From CANLWN01 sp039815505 (GTDB lineage: Bacteria > Bacteroidota > Bacteroidia > Flavobacteriales > Flavobacteriaceae), in the NCBI GenBank assembly GCA_039815505.1, contig JBCBZE010000109.1, forward strand, positions 1 to 9,305: a stretch of DNA of 9,305 nt. The letters are read 5' to 3'. Under the pieces are notes generated by a model that did not search any database, had not been told where the DNA came from, and worked only from the letters and a program-made list of their open reading frames with translations. Made by a program: the position numbers and the translations under genes. Of the stretch, positions 7,153 through 9,305 are shown one piece after another; within the stretch, counting starts at the first letter, position 1, and every line of letters starts with the position of its first letter.

Positions 7153-7893
7153 TTAACCTATACCCCGTTCTTTCTGAATTTGTTCATACGCTTTTTGTAC
7201 TTGTTTAAATTTTTCCTCTGCGCCCTTTTTTATAGCTTCATTTTCCGTATTCACTCGGTCCGGGTGGTATTTTTTTGCCATTCGGCGATACGCTTTTTTA
7301 AGTTCGTCGTCCGAAACGCTTTTGTCAATTTCCAAAATCTTATAAGCGGTATCGGCAGATTTAATGAACATGGCCTTTATGCTTTCAAAGTCATTGCGCC
7401 CTACTCTAAGATAACCGGCTATTTCACTTATTTTATTGATTTCGGAATTACTAACGGTACCGTCAGCTTGCGCAATTCCAAACAGAAAATGCAGCAATTG
7501 TAGGCGAACTTCATATCTGGTACGTTGATTTAGATACTGGCAGATACGTTGGGCAGAAATTTCCCTATTTTTTATGACCTCGTTGAACGTTCTAAAAATA
7601 GCATTGGCTTTTTCCTTACCGTAGGTGCTTAAGAAATACTGCCGAACATAATCCAGTTCCTGTTGGCTTACTTTTCCATCCGCCTTTATCACTATGGAAC
7701 ATAGGGACAGTAAATTCAACTCAAAATCGGCCGGAGAAACGCTTTGTCTGGTGACGTCCCTAAAAATGGTTCTAGGGCCTCCACTGCCTCCTGTGCTAAA
7801 ATTATCCAATACACTCCCAAATAAAAACCCTATGATAGCACCTGGAAACCTGAAAATAAAATACCCTAGGATAGCCGCAAACCATTTAATCAT
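7153..7893 (-). CDS. TerB and DnaJ domain membrane-associated co-chaperone (DjlA-like)
   Basis: This 246-residue protein has three parts. The N-terminus (about 3-29) is hydrophobic and glycine-rich (LGYFIFRFPGAIIGFLFGSVLD), like the membrane segment of DjlA. Residues about 55-175 form a TerB-like helical domain with two acidic motifs, KADGKVSQQE (70-79) and AQADGTVSNSE (141-151). The C-terminal J domain (about 182-244) has the HPD motif at 210-212, after YRRMAKKYH. Architecture and length match DjlA/TerB-DnaJ proteins, which stimulate DnaK-type Hsp70 ATPase activity at the membrane. The frame extends to a TTG at 7930-7932, but that codon lies in the -7 box, so the ATG at 7891-7893 is used. 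It is the first gene of a - strand run that continues into HupE, dCMP deaminase and the S41 protease. Confidence 0.9.
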   Translation of the reverse strand: MIKWFAAILGYFIFRFPGAIIGFLFGSVLDNFSTGGSGGPRTIFRDVTRQSVSPADFELNLLSLCSIVIKADGKVSQQELDYVRQYFLSTYGKEKANAIFRTFNEVIKNREISAQRICQYLNQRTRYEVRLQLLHFLFGIAQADGTVSNSEINKISEIAGYLRVGRNDFESIKAMFIKSADTAYKILEIDKSVSDDELKKAYRRMAKKYHPDRVNTENEAIKKGAEEKFKQVQKAYEQIQKERGIG

Positions 7894-7929
7894 AGTAAAC
7901 TCAATATTTCGTTTTATTTCTTCACATTC

Positions 7930-7937
7930 CAAAGATA
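7930..7937 (-). promoter_or_regulatory. -7 box of the TerB/DnaJ gene run
   Basis: On the - strand this reads TATCTTTG, a TAnnTTTG match, 36 bases before the ATG at 7893. No clear TTG is found at the -33 distance. It is the only matching box found upstream of the four-gene run, which supports a single transcript from here to 4382. Confidence 0.55.
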
Positions 7938-7993
7938 TGGCTTTAGCTCATAAAAGATAGCTTAGGGAAAAGTTAAGGCCACGTATAATAATG

Positions 7994-8016
7994 CGACAAA
8001 TTATTTATCTTTGTCG
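7994..8016. promoter_or_regulatory. Inverted-repeat operator candidate at the bacilliredoxin promoter
   Basis: CGACAAA (7994-8000) and TTTGTCG (8010-8016) form a perfect 7-bp inverted repeat with a 9-base AT-rich spacer. The right arm overlaps the TTTG of the -7 box, so a dimer bound here would be expected to block transcription of the + strand gene. That role is inference; the symmetry and the overlap are seen directly. Confidence 0.45.
8006..8013 (+). promoter_or_regulatory. -7 box of the bacilliredoxin gene
   Basis: TATCTTTG is an exact TAnnTTTG match, ending 28 bases before the ATG at 8042. No -33 TTG is visible. The leader is A-rich without a Shine-Dalgarno sequence. Confidence 0.6.
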
Positions 8017-8041
8017 ATATTTGAATTTAAAAAAATAAACT

Positions 8042-8452
8042 ATGTATCCTGCGGAATTAGTTAAACCTATGAGAGACGACTTGGCAACTGCCGGGTTTGA
8101 AGAATTATATACGGCCGAAACAGTGGAAAATGCCATTAAACAACAAGGTACTACCCTGGTAGTGGTAAACTCTGTTTGTGGTTGTGCGGCAGCCAATGCC
8201 AGACCGGCGGCCAAATTAAGTTTACAGAACACCAAAAAACCGGAACATTTAGTAACTGTTTTTGCCGGTGTAGATACGGAAGCCGTTGATGCGGCCAGGG
8301 ATTTAATGGTGCCTTTCCCTCCTTCATCACCAAGTATGGCGTTGTTTAAGGATGGTGAATTGGTGCATATGATAGAACGTCATCATATTGAAGGTAGACC
8401 TGCCGAAATGATTGCAGATAACCTAATGGAGGCGTATAATGAATTTTGTTAA
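8042..8452 (+). CDS. BrxA/BrxB family bacilliredoxin (DUF1094, YphP-like)
   Basis: This is a 136-residue thioredoxin-fold protein of the BrxA/BrxB family. The active-site motif CGC is C46-G47-C48 within VVNSVCGCAAANARP, replacing the CxxC of thioredoxins. FPPSSPSMALFKDGE (92-106) contains the expected cis-proline region. The protein ends in cysteine C136. In bacillithiol-using bacteria these enzymes remove bacillithiol from S-bacillithiolated proteins in the cytoplasm. Whether this organism makes bacillithiol cannot be told from the window. The ATG follows a -7 box by 28 bases, and no alternative in-frame upstream start is plausible. The gene appears monocistronic, with a strong terminator 36 bases after the stop. 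The promoter carries a perfect inverted repeat, which suggests dedicated repression. Confidence 0.94.
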   Translation: MYPAELVKPMRDDLATAGFEELYTAETVENAIKQQGTTLVVVNSVCGCAAANARPAAKLSLQNTKKPEHLVTVFAGVDTEAVDAARDLMVPFPPSSPSMALFKDGELVHMIERHHIEGRPAEMIADNLMEAYNEFC

Positions 8453-8488
8453 GCCTATCTTTTAAGTCCAAGCACATAAAAAACAACT

Positions 8489-8517
8489 AAAAAGCCGTTC
8501 GTAATGAGCGGTTTTTT
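8489..8517 (+). terminator. Intrinsic terminator after the bacilliredoxin gene
   Basis: The left arm 8489-8500 (AAAAAGCCGTTC) pairs with the right arm 8506-8517 (GAGCGGTTTTTT) over 12 bp, including two G-U wobbles, around a 5-base GTAAT loop. The arm ends in a T run with further T bases after it. The geometry is that of a Rho-independent terminator. Confidence 0.85.
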
Positions 8518-8524
8518 ATTTTTG
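8517..8524 (+). promoter_or_regulatory. -7 box of the acyltransferase gene, fused to the terminator tail
   Basis: TATTTTTG matches TAnnTTTG and begins on the last T of the terminator. The ATG at 8528 lies only three bases after it, so transcription would start at or within a few bases of the start codon. T-rich sequence makes chance matches easier and no -33 TTG is seen, so support is moderate. Confidence 0.4.
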
Positions 8525-8527
8525 TGT

Positions 8528-9265
8528 ATGCAGAAAATATTGGCCTATCCACTTACAGCACTATACTTTCTTTTTTTTGGATTGTCCCTTTTGGTATTTC
8601 ATCCCATTCAATGGATATGCCTAAACATATTTGGATATAATGCACATAAAAAAAGCGTAAGCATCCTTAATTGGTTTTTAATGCGGTGTACTAATATTCT
8701 CGGTACCCGATATACATTTTCCAATCCACACAGTATCCCCAAAAACAGACCTTTGATCATCGTCGCCAATCATCAAAGTATGAACGATATTCCACCTTTG
8801 ATTTGGTATATGCGAAACTATCACCCAAAATTTATTAGTAAAATGGAGTTAGGGAAGGGAATTCCCAGCGTTTCCTATAATCTAAGGCACGGAGGTTCTG
8901 TTTTAATCAATAGAAAGGACAGTAAACAAGCGTTAACAGAAATTTCCAAATTGGGAAAGTACATAGAGAAAAACAAACGCAGTGCGGTCATTTTTCCGGA
9001 AGGCACGAGAAGTAGAAACGGCCATCCTAAAAAGTTTCAGACCACTGGGTTAAAAATGCTGATGAAACGATCCCCTTCCGCACTAATTGTTCCGATTAGC
9101 ATCAATAACTCATGGAAAATGTTGAAGTATGGAAAATTCCCTTACGGCATTGGTGCCCATCTGAAATTTGAGGTGCATACGCCTATAGAAAATTCAGGGG
9201 AATACGATGCACTACTCTACCAGATAGAAGATAACATAACATCGGGCATAAATTCCTTTCAATGA
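8528..9265 (+). CDS. 1-acyl-sn-glycerol-3-phosphate acyltransferase (PlsC family)
   Basis: This 245-residue enzyme adds a second acyl chain to lysophosphatidic acid to give phosphatidic acid at the inner membrane. An N-terminal hydrophobic segment (about 4-34) anchors it. The acyltransferase motifs appear in order: NHQSMND (81-87, catalytic H82 and D87), GGSVLINR (122-129), FPEGTRS (156-162) and VPISI (188-192). All catalytic residues are present and the length is normal. The frame extends upstream to an ATG at 8504-8506, but that codon straddles the loop and right arm of the bacilliredoxin terminator, so the ATG at 8528, giving MQKILAYPLT, is chosen. The stop TGA overlaps the next gene's ATG (ATGA), indicating translational coupling. 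Related lysophospholipid acyltransferases could use other acceptors, but the motif set fits PlsC well. Confidence 0.92.
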   Translation: MQKILAYPLTALYFLFFGLSLLVFHPIQWICLNIFGYNAHKKSVSILNWFLMRCTNILGTRYTFSNPHSIPKNRPLIIVANHQSMNDIPPLIWYMRNYHPKFISKMELGKGIPSVSYNLRHGGSVLINRKDSKQALTEISKLGKYIEKNKRSAVIFPEGTRSRNGHPKKFQTTGLKMLMKRSPSALIVPISINNSWKMLKYGKFPYGIGAHLKFEVHTPIENSGEYDALLYQIEDNITSGINSFQ

Positions 9266-9305
9266 CAGATTCAGAACTTATTGACCATACGATCAGTTTC
9301 GTAAA
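9262..9305 (+). CDS. Start of a further gene, cut by the window edge (possible HD-domain hydrolase)
   Basis: An ATG overlaps the acyltransferase stop in an ATGA junction, and the frame stays open to the window end, giving MTDSELIDHTISFV. Only 14 complete codons are visible. From memory, small HD-domain phosphohydrolases of Flavobacteriaceae begin in a similar way and often sit here, but no catalytic residue is in view. The coding call rests mainly on the stop-start overlap. Confidence 0.5.
   Translation, partial: MTDSELIDHTISFV

Noticed and set aside
7054..7503. Open frame of 149 codons on the + strand across the HupE and TerB/DnaJ genes
   Set aside because: It is antisense to two well-supported genes and its Phe/Leu-rich translation reflects their Lys/Glu-rich codons. 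No start context or family match is seen.
8005..8235. Open frame of 76 codons on the - strand opposite the bacilliredoxin gene
   Set aside because: It is antisense to a gene with a clear active site and it runs through the promoter region. No independent coding sign is present.
1..9305. Search for tRNA, rRNA, CRISPR arrays, insertion sequences, toxin-antitoxin or defence genes
   Set aside because: No cloverleaf-like segment, regularly spaced direct repeat array, transposase or terminal inverted repeat pair was seen. The genes are ordinary chromosomal families.

Overview
The window looks like a chromosomal segment from a member of the Bacteroidota, most likely a Flavobacteriaceae species. The DNA is AT-rich and genes mostly lack Shine-Dalgarno sequences. 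Five intergenic sites match the Bacteroidota -7 promoter box TAnnTTTG. The gene families also fit: a LytTR regulator with a TPR histidine kinase, a DUF3109 protein, a HupE/UreJ_2 protein and a BrxA-type bacilliredoxin. No phage, transposon, CRISPR, tRNA or rRNA was seen, so this is mostly core-genome material and not an obvious defence island.

Layout, left to right. (1) 1-167 is a leader region with a cluster of TGTAAA half-sites and a -7 box. It is followed by a two-component pair on the + strand: a LytTR response regulator (168-902) and a periplasmic-TPR histidine kinase (912-2891). (2) A Cys-rich DUF3109 protein on the - strand (2884-3453) overlaps the kinase tail-to-tail. (3) Divergent from it, a MarC-family membrane protein (3579-4151) and a 67-residue two-helix membrane protein (4182-4385) lie on the + strand. 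(4) A four-gene - strand run reads right to left from 7893 to 4382: TerB/DnaJ-domain membrane protein, HupE/UreJ-like membrane protein, dCMP deaminase and S41 C-terminal processing protease. Short gaps and the lack of internal -7 boxes suggest one transcript. (5) Divergent from that run, a bacilliredoxin (8042-8452) sits behind a promoter that carries a perfect inverted repeat, and a strong intrinsic terminator follows it. (6) A 1-acylglycerol-3-phosphate acyltransferase (8528-9265) overlaps by ATGA with the start of a further gene that runs off the window, possibly an HD-domain hydrolase.

Mapping the -7 boxes changes several gene starts. The longest reading frames of the DUF3109 and TerB/DnaJ genes begin with TTG codons that lie inside promoter elements. 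The longest frame of the acyltransferase begins inside the upstream terminator. The shorter ATG starts are used here.

The genes do not combine into one clear new pathway. The points most worth a second look are the inverted-repeat operator on the bacilliredoxin promoter, the terminator fused to a near-leaderless promoter in front of the acyltransferase, the conserved-looking but functionally mixed four-gene run, and the TGTAAA cluster ahead of the LytTR gene.
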